Positions 23,320 through 33,683 of a stretch of DNA of 59,938 nucleotides are shown piece by piece. The position numbers and the translations under genes were made by a program. The notes below the pieces were generated by a model, which was not told the origin of the DNA, searched no databases, and was given only the letters and a program-made list of their open reading frames with translations. Source of the stretch: Bacteroidaceae bacterium (lineage in GTDB: Bacteria > Bacteroidota > Bacteroidia > Bacteroidales > Bacteroidaceae). Position 1 is the stretch's first letter. Each line of letters opens with the position of its first letter. The DNA lies in the NCBI GenBank assembly GCA_017548075.1, contig JAFYNL010000051.1:1-59938 (forward strand). Reading direction: 5' to 3'.

Positions 23320-23326
23320 CGAAACA

Positions 23327-23458
23327 ACCCCAGTTACGTTGGCAAAGTTAACGTGTTATGATTGCAAAGTTAACGTGTTATGTTGGGCTACGTAACTGCA
23401 GTCGTTTGGAATGTTAACTGCAGTCGTTTGGAATGTTAACTGCAGTCGTTTTTCTACT
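23327..23458. repeat. 22-bp-period TAAC/GTTA array B
   Basis: Six units start at 23327, 23349, 23371, 23393, 23415 and 23437, exact 22-bp steps. Units 2-3 carry TAACGTGTTA; units 4-6 carry TAACTGCAGTCG, and units 4 and 5 are identical over all 22 bp. The array fills the convergent gap between the amidase gene and uvrA and touches the uvrA stop codon. Confidence 0.93.
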
Positions 23459-26318
23459 TCCCTGCCTTCAACTTTTCTTTGAGGAAGCGAGCCGTATAAC
23501 TTTCCTTGCATTTGGCGACTTGTTCGGGAGTTCCTGAGGCAAGGAGGAAACCGCCTGCATTGCCGCCTTCAGGACCTAAATCGATGATGTTGTCGGCACA
23601 CTTTATGACCTCCATATTGTGCTCGATGATGATGATGGTGTGACCTCTCGAAATCAAGGCGTCGAAGGCTTCGAGCAACTTGCGGATGTCGTGGAAATGC
23701 AGGCCAGTTGTGGGTTCGTCGAAGATGAAAATGGTGGGCTGATGCTTCTCCATTCCGAGGTAATAAGCCAACTTTACTCGCTGGTTCTCGCCTCCTGAAA
23801 GCGTGGACGACGACTGCCCAAGTTTAATGTAACCCAAGCCTACATCCTGTAGGGGTTTGAGCAAAGAAATGATACGCTGCTCTTTGTGCTCTGTGAAGAA
23901 TTCAATTGCCTGATTTATAGTCATATCGAGCACATCGCAGACATTCTTTTCGTAGAAGCGGACATCAAGTATTTCGGGCTTGAATCTTTGTCCGTGACAA
24001 CTCTCGCAAGGCAGCACCAAATCGGCCATGAACTGCATTTCTATGGTGACAGTTCCCTCGCCCTTACACTCCTCGCATCGGCCTCCATCGGTATTGAAAC
24101 TGAAATAGGCTGGTGTGAAACCCATTTGCTGAGCCAAAGGTTGGGCTGCAAAGAGTTTCCTTATCTCGTCCCAAGCCTTGACGTAAGTAACTGGATTTGA
24201 GCGGGTACTCTTGCCGATGGGGTTCTGGTCGACGAACTCGATAGCCTTCACCATCTTGGTGTCGCCTTCCAAAGAAAGGAACTCGCCAGGTCGGTCAGCC
24301 ACCTCATCCAATTGTCGCTTCATGGCATTATAGAAAATGTCGCGAACCAGACTGCTCTTTCCGCTACCGCTAACGCCTGTAACACAAGTCATTACGCCCA
24401 AAGGAAAGCGCACATCAATGCCCTTCAGATTGTTGGCTCTGGCTCCCTTCACCTCAATATAACTGCTCGTGCGACGACGGCTCGCAGGCAAAGGAATCAC
24501 CTCTTTGCCTGTAAGGAAATCAAAGGTGTAGGACTTTATTTTCTCCCCCTTTATGGGGGAGTTAGAGGGGGTCTGCCCTTGATAGACGACTTCACCACCC
24601 AATCTTCCTGCTTCAGGACCGATGTCGATGAGCCAGTCTGCAGAACGAATGATGTCTTCGTCATGCTCGACCACAATCACAGTATTGCCCAAGTCGCGAA
24701 GTTGCTTCAGAACCTTGATAAGTCGCTCTGTATCACGACTATGAAGGCCGATGCTTGGCTCGTCGAGGATGTAGAGACTGCCCACAAGACTGCTTCCCAA
24801 AGAGGTTGCAAGATTGATGCGCTGGCTCTCGCCACCAGAAAGGCTGTTCGAGGTTCGGTTGAGCGTCAAATAACCCAAACCCACATCCATCAGATATTGC
24901 AAGCGGTTCTTAATCTCAGTCAGGACTCGCTTTGCAATCTTCTCTTCATGCTCGTTCAACTTGAGACTCTCCACCCAAGGCAACAACTCGCTGACGGAAA
25001 TGTTGACCAAGTCTGTGATGCTCTTTCCGCCTACCTTCACATAATTGGCTTCTGGACGAAGCCGAGTTCCATGGCACTTCGGACAAATCGTCTTGCCACG
25101 ATAGCGAGCCAGCATGACTCGGTTCTGTATCTTGTATTGTCCTTGTCGCAGATAGTCGAAGAAAGCGTCGATGGAGAGCAATCCCCATTCGCGCTCTTCA
25201 GGCATTATCTGCCAGCTTTCAGGCACAAGGATTTCCTTTCCGCACAAGGTCTCGACCTTCATCTTCTGGTTCGATGGAACGCCGTGCCAAAGCCAATCTT
25301 TCTCCTCTTGAGTCAGCTCGAAATAAGGCTTGAAGATAGGGAAGCCGCGCTCCGAATTCATACGGATGAACCACTCCTTCCATTCGCTCATCTTCTCGCC
25401 TCGCCAACAGACAACCGCGCCTTCGTAAACGCTCATGGCCGTATTGGGAATGACCATTTGCTCGTCGATGCCGATGACTTGACCAAAGCCCTCGCATTCA
25501 GGACAAGCCCCAATTGGCGAGTTGAAGGCAAAGAGCTTATCTGTCGGCTCCTCGAAGGTAATGCCATCAGCCTCGAAACGAGTACTGAAGACATGCTTCT
25601 CGTTATTTGGGACAAACTGCAGAATAGCTGTTCCGTGGCCCTCATAGAAAGCCGTCTCGCAGGAATCCACAAGTCGGGCAATCGTATCGCGATCATTTCC
25701 CGTCACTAATCTGTCTATAACGAGGAACAAGTCACCTTCCTGACCTTTGTATTCCTCAATTCGGACCACCTCGTCGCCAGCATATAGACGAGCGAAGCCG
25801 CTCTTTCTATACATTTCAAGTTGTTGCTCGAGGGTGCGGTCTTCTGGACAAAGGATGGGGCACATTACCATCAACTTTGTGCCTTCAGGTTGAGCAAGCA
25901 TGCATTGGACGGCATCTTCGGTCGTGTGGCGCTTCACCTCTTTTCCGCTTACAGGCGAGAAAGTGCGACCAACTCGGGCAAAGAGAAGACGAAGGTACTC
26001 GTAAATCTCCGTACTAGTGCCGACGGTACTTCGAGGATTGCGGCTCGAAACCTTTTGCTCGATGGCAATTGCAGGCGGAATGCCTTTGATGTAATCGCAT
26101 TCAGGCTTGTTCATGCGGCCAAGGAACTGCCGGGCATAAGCACTCAGGCTCTCCACATAACGCCTCTGCCCTTCTGCATAAAGCGTATCGAAAGCCAAAC
26201 TGCTCTTGCCGCTTCCGCTCAAGCCTGTGACAACCACCAACTTGCCTCGCGGAATCTCAAGGCTGACGTTCTTGAGGTTATTGACTCGAGCCCCTTTTAT
26301 CTGAATGCAATCGTCCAT
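23454..26318 (-). CDS. uvrA: excinuclease ABC subunit A
   Basis: DNA-damage recognition ATPase of nucleotide excision repair. 954 residues with two ABC ATPase halves: Walker [11 protein letters not shown] near residue 33 and [10 protein letters not shown] in the second half, two LSGGE signatures, and zinc modules ([40 protein letters not shown]). In the inter-half linker about residue 585 the sequence [11 protein letters not shown] is encoded by a GC-rich hairpin that looks like an inserted repeat; the frame is kept and the conserved motifs are intact, so the protein should work. No linked uvrB or uvrC here. Its 3' end abuts array B. Confidence 0.97.
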   Translation of the reverse strand: MDDCIQIKGARVNNLKNVSLEIPRGKLVVVTGLSGSGKSSLAFDTLYAEGQRRYVESLSAYARQFLGRMNKPECDYIKGIPPAIAIEQKVSSRNPRSTVGTSTEIYEYLRLLFARVGRTFSPVSGKEVKRHTTEDAVQCMLAQPEGTKLMVMCPILCPEDRTLEQQLEMYRKSGFARLYAGDEVVRIEEYKGQEGDLFLVIDRLVTGNDRDTIARLVDSCETAFYEGHGTAILQFVPNNEKHVFSTRFEADGITFEEPTDKLFAFNSPIGACPECEGFGQVIGIDEQMVIPNTAMSVYEGAVVCWRGEKMSEWKEWFIRMNSERGFPIFKPYFELTQEEKDWLWHGVPSNQKMKVETLCGKEILVPESWQIMPEEREWGLLSIDAFFDYLRQGQYKIQNRVMLARYRGKTICPKCHGTRLRPEANYVKVGGKSITDLVNISVSELLPWVESLKLNEHEEKIAKRVLTEIKNRLQYLMDVGLGYLTLNRTSNSLSGGESQRINLATSLGSSLVGSLYILDEPSIGLHSRDTERLIKVLKQLRDLGNTVIVVEHDEDIIRSADWLIDIGPEAGRLGGEVVYQGQTPSNSPIKGEKIKSYTFDFLTGKEVIPLPASRRRTSSYIEVKGARANNLKGIDVRFPLGVMTCVTGVSGSGKSSLVRDIFYNAMKRQLDEVADRPGEFLSLEGDTKMVKAIEFVDQNPIGKSTRSNPVTYVKAWDEIRKLFAAQPLAQQMGFTPAYFSFNTDGGRCEECKGEGTVTIEMQFMADLVLPCESCHGQRFKPEILDVRFYEKNVCDVLDMTINQAIEFFTEHKEQRIISLLKPLQDVGLGYIKLGQSSSTLSGGENQRVKLAYYLGMEKHQPTIFIFDEPTTGLHFHDIRKLLEAFDALISRGHTIIIIEHNMEVIKCADNIIDLGPEGGNAGGFLLASGTPEQVAKCKESYTARFLKEKLKAGK
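24543..24571 (-). repeat. palindromic repeat inserted in uvrA
   Basis: CTCCCCC, TTTAT, GGGGGAG form a perfect 7-bp hairpin followed by a second G run (GAGGGGG). Read on the coding strand it gives the peptide SNSPIKGE. Such C/G-run palindromes are common between genes in Bacteroidota, which suggests capture of an intergenic element by the coding sequence. Confidence 0.7.
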
Positions 26319-26336
26319 CCTTCGGAATTCGCCGAC

Positions 26337-26885
26337 TTAATCAAAGAGGTCGTTCAACTCATTACCCAGTTTGTCCAGCTCATCGCTGAGATTGTCCAAG
26401 TCTTTGCTCATGCCCTCGTCGAAGCCCTGTAGCTCATCTTCGAAAGACTCCATGGCATCCTTGAATGCGTCTTCCAGCTCGCCAAACTGTTCCTCGAGGC
26501 TGTTCTCGTCCAGACTGTCAATTTGCAAGCCTTCTTTGAGGCCCTTTGCGTAAGCGCCGAAATTGGAGAAAATCTTCGAGAGTCCACTGGAAAAGACGTT
26601 CTTGCCATTCTTCATGATAGCTTTATAGAATTTGGCTTGCAGACGACCAACCTCCCTCATTTGCTGGCTTGTTAGGTCGCAATCTTCGATATCCTCGCTG
26701 ATGGATTCCATTTTCTTCATAATTCCATTCCAATCCTCAACATCATAATTTGCGCCATCCTCTTCGATTTGTTCCGACAACTGCTGAAGCTTGCTGATGG
26801 TTCGCTCTTCTTTCGATTGGCAAGAGGTTAAGCAGAACAAGCCAAGCATGATGACTGTCAAGGTTAACAAAGCTTTCTTTTTCAT
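26337..26885 (-). CDS. lipoprotein, acidic helical
   Basis: 182 residues. Signal peptide with lipobox LTSC (Cys22). The rest is almost entirely helical and acidic (LEEQFGELEDAFKDAMESFE, KDLDNLSDELDKLGNELND), a predicted coiled coil. No catalytic motif. Domain family not certain. It lies between uvrA and the asparaginase gene on the same strand, 29 nt after the latter, so it is probably co-transcribed with asparaginase. Role unknown. Confidence 0.82.
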   Translation of the reverse strand: MKKKALLTLTVIMLGLFCLTSCQSKEERTISKLQQLSEQIEEDGANYDVEDWNGIMKKMESISEDIEDCDLTSQQMREVGRLQAKFYKAIMKNGKNVFSSGLSKIFSNFGAYAKGLKEGLQIDSLDENSLEEQFGELEDAFKDAMESFEDELQGFDEGMSKDLDNLSDELDKLGNELNDLFD

Positions 26886-26914
26886 CTTTCTACTGATTAT
26901 AAGTTGTTAGACAT

Positions 26915-27961
26915 TTATTTCGTAATTTCCCCGCAAAGGTCGCTATTCATCATTTCCTGAATCTTCTCTTTGGGGAGTTTGTGGCCGAGCAGGAACATGA
27001 GTTTAGTGATGGCACACTCGGGAGTGCTATCGTAACCGCTCACTACCCCAGCCTCTATCAAAGGCAGACTCGTTTCGTAAAGTCCCATGTGGACGCAACC
27101 TGACTGACATTGGGTAATGTTGACCATCAAGAGTCCTCGCTCGTTCGCGTCCTTGAGTTCCTCTTTGAGCCACTTCAACTGAGGCGCGTTTCCTGCTCCA
27201 AAAGTCTTTATCACAACGGCTTTCAGGCCAGGGATATTGAGTACAGAATGTACGAGGCTCTGCTGAATGCCAGGGAAAAGTGTGAGTACAACCACATCTG
27301 GAGCAACGAGATAATGCGGCTTGAAAGGCTTGTTAGGATCGGGCTTTCGGATGGCTGCCTCGTTGAACTTGATGTGCATTCCAACGGTTGCCAAGTCGGG
27401 ATAGTTGAACGAACGGAAAGCATTGAACTGCTCAGCGTTAATCTTCGTCGTCCTGTTTCCTCGCATCAGTTTCTCCTTGAAGTAAATGCAAACCTCAGGC
27501 ACAACTGGAGAGCCGTCTTCGTGCTTAGCTGCAGCAATCTCGATGGCGGTAATGAGGTTCTCCTTTCCATCAGTCCTAAGCTTTCCTATAGGCAATTGCG
27601 AGCCCGTAAGGATGACGGGCTTGCCCAGATTCTCGAGCATAAAACTGAGGGCAGAAGCCGTATAGGCCATCGTGTCTGTGCCATGAAGGACAACAAATCC
27701 ATCATAATGGTCGTAGTTGTCGGCGATAATCCTTACCAGTCGAGCCCAATGCTCAAGTCCCATATCACTGGAATCGATAGGCGGGTCGAAGGTACACGAA
27801 TGAATTTTGTAATCGAAACGCTTCAGTTCAGGCACTTCTTCGAGGATGAGGTCGAAGTTGAAACTTTCGAGAGCTCCCGTCTCCGGATTCTCCCTCATTC
27901 CTATGGTTCCGCCTGTATAAATGAGGAGTACACTTGGGCGATGTGTCTTATTATAGCTCAT
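26915..27961 (-). CDS. ansA: type I L-asparaginase
   Basis: Hydrolyses L-asparagine to aspartate and ammonia. 348 residues with the two signature sites: LIYTGGTIGMRE (first catalytic Thr) and VVLHGTDTMAYTASAL (second Thr and Asp), then LTGSQLPIGKLRTDGKENL, in which the catalytic Lys lies nearby. No signal peptide, so it is a cytoplasmic type I enzyme. Divergent from the GHL10 gene at 28048 with an 86-bp shared promoter region. Confidence 0.95.
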   Translation of the reverse strand: MSYNKTHRPSVLLIYTGGTIGMRENPETGALESFNFDLILEEVPELKRFDYKIHSCTFDPPIDSSDMGLEHWARLVRIIADNYDHYDGFVVLHGTDTMAYTASALSFMLENLGKPVILTGSQLPIGKLRTDGKENLITAIEIAAAKHEDGSPVVPEVCIYFKEKLMRGNRTTKINAEQFNAFRSFNYPDLATVGMHIKFNEAAIRKPDPNKPFKPHYLVAPDVVVLTLFPGIQQSLVHSVLNIPGLKAVVIKTFGAGNAPQLKWLKEELKDANERGLLMVNITQCQSGCVHMGLYETSLPLIEAGVVSGYDSTPECAITKLMFLLGHKLPKEKIQEMMNSDLCGEITK

Positions 27962-27980
27962 GCAATTTGGTATATTTGTG

Positions 27981-27988
27981 CAAAATTA
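27981..27988 (-). promoter_or_regulatory. -7 box for ansA
   Basis: TAATTTTG on the minus strand, 19 nt upstream of the ansA start codon; no clear -33 box. Confidence 0.5.
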
Positions 27989-28032
27989 CAAAAAAGTCTG
28001 CTTATAACAGGGTATGTATGAATTATTTTTTG

Positions 28033-28040
28033 TATATTTG
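28033..28040 (+). promoter_or_regulatory. -7 box almost abutting the second GHL10 gene
   Basis: TATATTTG ends 7 nt before the ATG at 28048, predicting a leader of only a few nucleotides. Confidence 0.55.
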
Positions 28041-28047
28041 CAGCATT

Positions 28048-29529
28048 ATGAAGCAAAAACTACTTATTCTGCTGCTCTTGGTAGCGGCAACCGCAATGGG
28101 AGAGAATCCCAAGAGAGAATTCCGTGGAGCTTGGATTCAGGCAGTCAACGGACAGTTTCAGAACATTGGTCGCGACCGTATGCAAGCTATGCTTACGAGC
28201 CAGCTCGACGACCTTCAGAAGGACGGCATCAATGCCATCTTCTTCCAAGTTCGAGTGGAAGGCGATGCGCTCTATCCCAGTCAACTGGAGCCTTGGAGTC
28301 GTTATCTGACCGGTCAGCAAGGCCTTCCTCCTAACCCTTATTGGGACCCTCTGCAATGGATGATTGAACAATGTCATGCAAGAGGTATGGAGTTGCATGC
28401 ATGGATTAACCCTTATCGTGCCAAGACAAAGGGAACGACGGCTTTGGCTTCGAATCATGAATATGCTCGCCATCCTGAACGTTTCTTCAACTACGACGGC
28501 TTGTTCCTCTTCGACCCGGGAATCCCCGAGAATCGCGACTATATCTGCCAAGTGACTTGCGATATTGTGAGCCGATATGATGTGGATGGCATCCATGTGG
28601 ACGACTATTTCTATCCCTATCCTGTGGCTGGCGTTCCCATTCCCGACGATGCTTCCTATAATATGTATGGGAACGGAATGAACCGCAACGATTGGCGCAG
28701 AGAAAACGTCAACAAGTTCATGAAACAGATGTGTGTGCAGATTCGCAGGACAAAGCCTTGGGTGAAGTTCGGTGTCTCTCCTTTCGGCATCTATCGCAAT
28801 CAAAGAACCGACCCTAAGGGAAGTGCTACAACAGGCCTCCAGAACTACGACGACCTCTATGCCGATGTGCTGGAATGGGTGCGTCAAGGTTGGGTGGACT
28901 ACAATATTCCGCAGATTTATTGGGAGATTGGCAACAAGGCTGCTGATTATGAGACGCTTATCCGCTGGTGGAGCGCAAATGCCGGTCAACGTCCTATCTT
29001 TGTTGGTCAGGATGTGAACAGAACCGTTAAGTTCGCCGACCCTTACGACGCCAACCAGCATCAGATGAACCGCAAATACCAATTGCAGAGAGCTTTGCCA
29101 GGCATTTATGGCAGTTGCCAATGGTATGCCGCAGCCGTTTGTGAGAATCCTGGCAACTATCAGGAAGTCTTGCGTCAGGTTTATCATAATACGCCTGCAC
29201 TTCAACCCAAGATGCCATGGATTGACAAAAAGGCTCCAGGAAAGCCTCGCAAGGCTGCAGTCGTTTGGACAGAAGATGGTCCGATGCTCTTCTGGACAGC
29301 TCCTAAAGGCGATGATGAGCTGGATAAGGCTCAGCAATATGTTGTTTATCGCTTTGGTCCTGGCGAGAAGGTCAATATCAACGACGCCTCGAAGATACTT
29401 TGCATCACCAAGAACACAATCCTCGCTCTGCCCTATCAAGGTGGCACAACGAAATACACCTATGTCGTTACGGCTCTCGACCGCTTGCAGAATGAGTCGA
29501 AAGCCGCCAAGAAGAAGGTGAAATTGTGA
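28048..29529 (+). CDS. secreted GHL10-family glycoside hydrolase-like protein (paralogue)
   Basis: 493 residues from the Met at 28048, which starts the signal peptide MKQKLLILLLLVAATAMGEN; earlier in-frame Met codons lie upstream of the promoter. GHL10 barrel motifs: FRGAWIQAVNGQFQNIG, DGINAIFFQVRVEGDALYPS, ARGMELHAWINPYRAKTKG, VDGIHVDDYFYPYP, WVKFGVSPFGIYRN, and a C-terminal fibronectin-like domain (YVVTALDRLQNES). It differs from the 19648 paralogue in many barrel positions, so specificity may differ. First gene of a tight three-gene run with a GTG-overlapping downstream gene. Confidence 0.9.
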   Translation: MKQKLLILLLLVAATAMGENPKREFRGAWIQAVNGQFQNIGRDRMQAMLTSQLDDLQKDGINAIFFQVRVEGDALYPSQLEPWSRYLTGQQGLPPNPYWDPLQWMIEQCHARGMELHAWINPYRAKTKGTTALASNHEYARHPERFFNYDGLFLFDPGIPENRDYICQVTCDIVSRYDVDGIHVDDYFYPYPVAGVPIPDDASYNMYGNGMNRNDWRRENVNKFMKQMCVQIRRTKPWVKFGVSPFGIYRNQRTDPKGSATTGLQNYDDLYADVLEWVRQGWVDYNIPQIYWEIGNKAADYETLIRWWSANAGQRPIFVGQDVNRTVKFADPYDANQHQMNRKYQLQRALPGIYGSCQWYAAAVCENPGNYQEVLRQVYHNTPALQPKMPWIDKKAPGKPRKAAVVWTEDGPMLFWTAPKGDDELDKAQQYVVYRFGPGEKVNINDASKILCITKNTILALPYQGGTTKYTYVVTALDRLQNESKAAKKKVKL

Positions 29530-30041
29530 TAAGACGTCCGCGCTATACGCCTGATACTCAAATCGATGCGGAGGATTTTCGGCTACGGTTTGAGCAGAAA
29601 GATGTGTCTTTTGTGAGAGCGGAGATGGACGAAGAAGGTGTCGTCTGTTACTACCAATCGCCCGAAGTTTTTGCGGACAAAGACATACAAGTCTGGATTA
29701 CGAAAACCTTGGAGGCTTTTGCACGGAAGCGAGTGAAAGAAAGGCTTGTGCCGCGGCTTCTCAATATGGCAGAGGAACGAGGAATCAGCGTGAATGGCGT
29801 CCGCGTTTCCTCCGCCAAAGGTCGTTGGGGTAGCTGCAGTTCGAAAGGCAGCATCAATCTTTCTCTCTACCTTGTTCTGCTTCCCAGACACTTGCAGGAT
29901 TATGTCTTGCAACATGAATTGACACATCGAATCGAAATGAACCACAGCCCTCGTTTCTGGGCGCGACTGGATGAAGTTTGTGGCGGAAAAGCCAAAGCCT
30001 TGAGAAAGGAAATGCGAGGCTACAATACATCGTTTCTATGA
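29526..30041 (+). CDS. YgjP-like M48-type metalloprotease (DUF45)
   Basis: 171 residues. RWGSCSSKGSINLSLYLVLL and LQHELTHRIEMNHSPRFWARL give the zinc motif HELTH with the downstream NHSPRFW segment, typical of the YgjP/DUF45 group. No signal peptide, so cytoplasmic. The GTG start overlaps the previous stop (GTGA) and the next gene starts inside this stop (ATGA), a coupled trio. The biological substrate of this family is not well defined. Confidence 0.85.
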   Translation: MIRRPRYTPDTQIDAEDFRLRFEQKDVSFVRAEMDEEGVVCYYQSPEVFADKDIQVWITKTLEAFARKRVKERLVPRLLNMAEERGISVNGVRVSSAKGRWGSCSSKGSINLSLYLVLLPRHLQDYVLQHELTHRIEMNHSPRFWARLDEVCGGKAKALRKEMRGYNTSFL

Positions 30042-30979
30042 AATACATTCTCGCCCTTTTGATGCTCTTATCTTGCTCTGAATCAAGGGCTCAGAGGATT
30101 ATGTTCTGGAACGTAGAAAACTTGTTCAACTGCTCCCACGACTCGCTCAAAGAGGACTATGATTTCTTGCCGGAAGGCAGCTACCATTGGACTCGTGGGC
30201 GTTATTGGAAGAAGCTCGACGACCTTTCGCGAACCATTGCTGCGATTGCTGGCGAAGATGCTTGGCCGATGGTTGTCGGATTGTGCGAAGTGGAGAACGA
30301 TTCCTGCCTTTACGACCTAACTCGCCGCAGCCCTCTTCGGATGGCCCATTATGCCTATATTCACGAGGAAGGGCCGGATTTGAGAGGTGTGGATGTTGCT
30401 GCATTATACGATTCAACTCAATTCAAGCCTTTGGGGCACCAAGCCGTCCGCATTCCTTCGGCAGAACAAGGATTCCGCCCAACTCGCGACATTCTGCATG
30501 TTTGGGGGGTTTGCCCTACTCTTCCCGACACATTACATATCATTGTTGTGCACCTTCCAAGTCGGGCTGGAAGCGGAAAGGAAGGCGAAAGGCATAGGAA
30601 ACTTGCGGTCTCAACTCTTTGCAATCTGCTCGATGAAATGGAGGGCAAAAGCGTCTTGCTTATGGGCGACTTCAACTCCGAACCGACAGACAAAATCTTT
30701 CAGGAAATCGGGAAACGCCTGATCTCACTTATGCCGCAGAATCGAAAGGAATTGCGACAGGCTCAAGGTACTTATTACTTCAGAAATATCTGGGGATTCC
30801 TCGACCATATCCTTGTGAGTGCGAGTCTTTTATCTTCAATTGATAAAAGCGTTAATGTAGGAAGATTCCCGTTCCTACTAAACGAGAAGGATGCGCCTTC
30901 ACGAACCTATCAAGGTCCAATATATAAGGGCGGAATTAGCGATCACTTGCCCATCTGGGTGGATTTGTTGAGCAAGTAA
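30038..30979 (+). CDS. secreted endonuclease/exonuclease/phosphatase (EEP) family protein
   Basis: 313 residues from the ATG that overlaps the previous stop. Signal peptide [19 protein letters not shown]; the Cys is in a poor lipobox. The EEP fold is marked by [11 protein letters not shown] (Asn/Glu metal site), [33 protein letters not shown] (catalytic Asp-Asn) and [11 protein letters not shown] (terminal Asp-His). A phosphodiesterase or nuclease acting outside the cytoplasm. Its last 37 nt overlap the convergent aroC 3' end. Confidence 0.87.
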   Translation: MKYILALLMLLSCSESRAQRIMFWNVENLFNCSHDSLKEDYDFLPEGSYHWTRGRYWKKLDDLSRTIAAIAGEDAWPMVVGLCEVENDSCLYDLTRRSPLRMAHYAYIHEEGPDLRGVDVAALYDSTQFKPLGHQAVRIPSAEQGFRPTRDILHVWGVCPTLPDTLHIIVVHLPSRAGSGKEGERHRKLAVSTLCNLLDEMEGKSVLLMGDFNSEPTDKIFQEIGKRLISLMPQNRKELRQAQGTYYFRNIWGFLDHILVSASLLSSIDKSVNVGRFPFLLNEKDAPSRTYQGPIYKGGISDHLPIWVDLLSK

Positions 30980-32025
30980 GCGTCCAGAATCGTAATGGCC
31001 GCCATTGCCTCCACAACAGGAACGGCTCTTGGCAGAACACAAGCATCATGGCGACCTCTTGCAGTCAGCTTTGTCGCATTCCCCTGATTGTCAACCGTTT
31101 CCTGCTCCTTAAGCAAAGTAGCAACGGGCTTAAAGGCAACTCGGAAATAAATATCCTGGCCGTTTGAAATGCCGCCTTGAATGCCGCCACTATTGTTTGT
31201 GCGAGTCGTAACACCGCCTTTGCCATCTGGCGCGAAGATATCGTTTTGCTCACTTCCCCTGCCACTTGCTCCTGCGAAACCAAGACCATATTCGAAGCCT
31301 TTTACGGCATTTATACTGAGCATTGCAGAGCCAAGTTTAGCCTGAAGTTTATCATAAACTGGTTCTCCAAGCCCGACAGGACAACCTTTTACAACACAAG
31401 CAATTATGCCACCAATAGTATCACCTTCAGCCTTCACATCCAAGATGAGTTTCGACATCTTCTCTGCTACCCCTGCATCAGGACAACGAACCGCATTCTC
31501 TTCCGTTTTCGAGAGGTCGTAATCTTTGTACGAACCAGGCAGAACCACATCGCCAACCTGCTGCGTATAAGCCTGAACGGAGATGCCAAGCTGACGAAGC
31601 GCAAGCTTGGCAAAGGCTCCTGCCACTACCCTACTGATTGTTTCGCGAGCCGAACTGCGACCACCTCCCCGATAATCGCGGATGCCATACTTCTGCTCAT
31701 AAGTGAAGTCGGCATGAGAAGGACGGAACAGATTGCGAAGGTTCTCGTAATCCTCGCTATGCTGATTTGTGTTGCGAACGAGGAAACCGATGGGCGTTCC
31801 AGTCGTCTTTCCCTCGAAAATGCCGCTCAGCAGCTCCACTTCATCCTCCTCTTTGCGAGCAGTCGTAAGGTTACTCTGACCAGGCTTGCGACGAGCTAAC
31901 TCGCTCTGGATGAAAGACATATCAACTTCTATACCGGAAGGCATACCGTCGATAACGCCACCAATCGCAGCACCATGACTCTCGCCAAAAGAGGTCAAAC
32001 GGAAAAGTGTTCCTATTGAATTCAT
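30943..32025 (-). CDS. aroC: chorismate synthase
   Basis: Converts 5-enolpyruvylshikimate 3-phosphate to chorismate with reduced FMN. 360 residues from the Met at 32025 ([20 protein letters not shown]); the upstream Met at 32091 is before the promoter. Motifs: [50 protein letters not shown] and a C-terminal [20 protein letters not shown]. Full length and intact. The 3' end overlaps the EEP gene tail-to-tail by 37 bp. Confidence 0.97.
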   Translation of the reverse strand: MNSIGTLFRLTSFGESHGAAIGGVIDGMPSGIEVDMSFIQSELARRKPGQSNLTTARKEEDEVELLSGIFEGKTTGTPIGFLVRNTNQHSEDYENLRNLFRPSHADFTYEQKYGIRDYRGGGRSSARETISRVVAGAFAKLALRQLGISVQAYTQQVGDVVLPGSYKDYDLSKTEENAVRCPDAGVAEKMSKLILDVKAEGDTIGGIIACVVKGCPVGLGEPVYDKLQAKLGSAMLSINAVKGFEYGLGFAGASGRGSEQNDIFAPDGKGGVTTRTNNSGGIQGGISNGQDIYFRVAFKPVATLLKEQETVDNQGNATKLTARGRHDACVLPRAVPVVEAMAAITILDAYLLNKSTQMGK

Positions 32026-32060
32026 ATATCGCAGAAGCTTATTTGAAACGATTTCGCTTG

Positions 32061-32092
32061 CAAAGGTACGAATAAGTGAGCATAATACCAAA
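32061..32092 (-). promoter_or_regulatory. aroC promoter with the conserved spacer
   Basis: On the minus strand TTTGG, 19 nt (TATTATGCTCACTTATTCG), TACCTTTG. The 19-nt spacer is nearly the same as at lysS, the MBL gene and GH27. Confidence 0.75.
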
Positions 32093-32114
32093 GGAAACCA
32101 TGAAAATCTGTCTT

Positions 32115-33107
32115 CTAGGTGCCGACCACAGCACGGAAGACGACTTCAAGGCCGTCGGAGGCGGCACGGAGGGGAACGGGAAGGGACTTGTTGAGTTCGT
32201 CCTGCTGGAGGCTGCCGTGAAGGGGATTGGAGATGTGGGTGAGGTAGACGGGCTGGCCTGCTGGCGGGGTGTAGCGCTTTGTGCGGGCGAGCATGCGAGC
32301 GATTCTGCAGACAACTTCGGGGGTGGAATGGTTGAAGAGGCGGAAGTCCTCCTCGTGCCCGAGGCCCATCGTAGCTTCCATGACGAAGGCTGTTATCGGG
32401 CGGTCCGGGATGTCGCTCTTGTGCGAGTCGATGCCAGCCAGTCGTGCCGCTTTGCCCATGATGCCGCTTGTGTCGGTGGCATAGAGCATACGCACGCCAA
32501 GACGCTCTGCCGTCGTACCCTTCTCCACAAGGTATATCAGAGCTTGTTCTTCGTAGAAGTTTGTTGTGTGGTTGGCCGGAAGGGGTGTGAAGGTGAGGCC
32601 TTCCACAGCGACGGGGACGCCAATCTTCAGGGTGACGAACTGCGGGGCAGGCAGTTTGTTCTCCGATGCGAGCCGTTGGAAGTCGGACTTCGCGCGGTCA
32701 ATCCACGTATCGGAGACATAGACCTTCTTCACTCCCAGCTTCAGCGCTTCGAGGGGCTGATAGTGGTCGCCGTGGGAATGCGTATAGAAGATATGTTCGG
32801 GGTGGCAGTCCTCGGGCAGCATATCGCGCACGCTGACAGTAAGGTCGATGAGCACCTTCCCGTCGAGCAGAACGCTGCTGTTGCGTCTTTCGGTTGTTGT
32901 GCCGGGTTTCCATCCGGCGGCTCCCGTGCCGAGGAATCGCACCCGAAGGTCGGCATCGGAGGCCTCGGCGTTCTCGCAGGTGACAGGCGCAAAGCCCTTT
33001 TCTTCGTCTGTATTGGCGGCCACGGGCTTTGCATAAGCCTCCACGCCGCTCATTCCGGTCAGTGCTATCGTAGCAATTCCGGCTTGCATGAATTCTCTTC
33101 TGTCCAT
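32115..33107 (-). CDS. exported metallo-beta-lactamase-fold hydrolase (RR-type signal)
   Basis: 330 residues. The N-terminus [18 protein letters not shown] has a twin-arginine-like RR and hydrophobic core, suggesting Tat or Sec export. The MBL motif [11 protein letters not shown] holds the zinc ligands; [10 protein letters not shown] and LYATDTSG give further ligands, and a late HISNPLHG His. [15 protein letters not shown] resembles PhnP/RNase Z-like members. Substrate unknown. Preceded by four stacked promoter modules (33127-33371). Confidence 0.85.
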   Translation of the reverse strand: MDRREFMQAGIATIALTGMSGVEAYAKPVAANTDEEKGFAPVTCENAEASDADLRVRFLGTGAAGWKPGTTTERRNSSVLLDGKVLIDLTVSVRDMLPEDCHPEHIFYTHSHGDHYQPLEALKLGVKKVYVSDTWIDRAKSDFQRLASENKLPAPQFVTLKIGVPVAVEGLTFTPLPANHTTNFYEEQALIYLVEKGTTAERLGVRMLYATDTSGIMGKAARLAGIDSHKSDIPDRPITAFVMEATMGLGHEEDFRLFNHSTPEVVCRIARMLARTKRYTPPAGQPVYLTHISNPLHGSLQQDELNKSLPVPLRAASDGLEVVFRAVVGT

Positions 33108-33126
33108 ATTGACTTAGATTTGGCAA

Positions 33127-33371
33127 CAAAGTTACGAATAAGCGAAGACAATACAAAATAAATTTACTTATTTTTGTTGTTGAGCGAGAGTAAGTTCGAG
33201 ATTTATCTCAAAGTTACGAATAAGCGAAGACAATACAAAATAAATTTACTTATTTTTATTGTTGAGCGAAAGTAAGTTCGAGATTTATCTCAAAGTTACG
33301 AATAAGCGAGCAAAAAGCCAAATTTAATTGAACTTTTTCGAGCGAGAGTAATTTCGACGATAGTCAAAGTT
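33127..33371 (-). repeat. tandem 82-bp promoter repeats
   Basis: Minus-strand TAACTTTG boxes at 33127-33134, 33209-33216, 33291-33298 and, degenerate, 33364-33371. The first three are exactly 82 bp apart. The first two have a TTTTG box 19 nt upstream with the same spacer (TATTGTCTTCGCTTATTCG). The repeated unit also contains GAGCGAGAGTAAGTTCGAG. All point at the MBL-fold gene. Confidence 0.9.
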
Positions 33372-33398
33372 ACGGAAAAAATTGAAAATGCCCAAACT

Positions 33399-33447
33399 TA
33401 GCACAGGTAAATAACAATTTTAACGTGTTAAGTTGGGTAACTCGACT
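33399..33447. repeat. weak TAAC/GTTA array C
   Basis: TAACGTGTTA at 33421-33430 with a degenerate unit 22 bp before it (TAGCACAGG at 33399) and another TAAC at 33438, which breaks the phase. Related to the arrays at 2192, 23327, 41880 and 47090 but poor. Confidence 0.5.
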
Positions 33448-33683
33448 GGCATCTTTGGTCACTTTTGCCTTCTCCGGTCTCAACCCATTATGCAGACACC
33501 CTCTAAAATGCCCCTAAAACGCCCCAGAATCGATTTTCTCCCCTCGGGTGGATATATCATACCCCTGAGCCGAGAAACGCGCTCAGAGGTGCCTTAAAAC
33601 GCGAAATAGAATTTCTGTTAAGTCAAAGACTTAAAATCTCAATTTTGTGCAATCTCCTAGATACATTTTATTGTGGCAAGGAA

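Noticed and set aside
23327-23458. CRISPR array
   Set aside because: Units are contiguous 22-bp repeats without unique spacers, and no cas genes are present.
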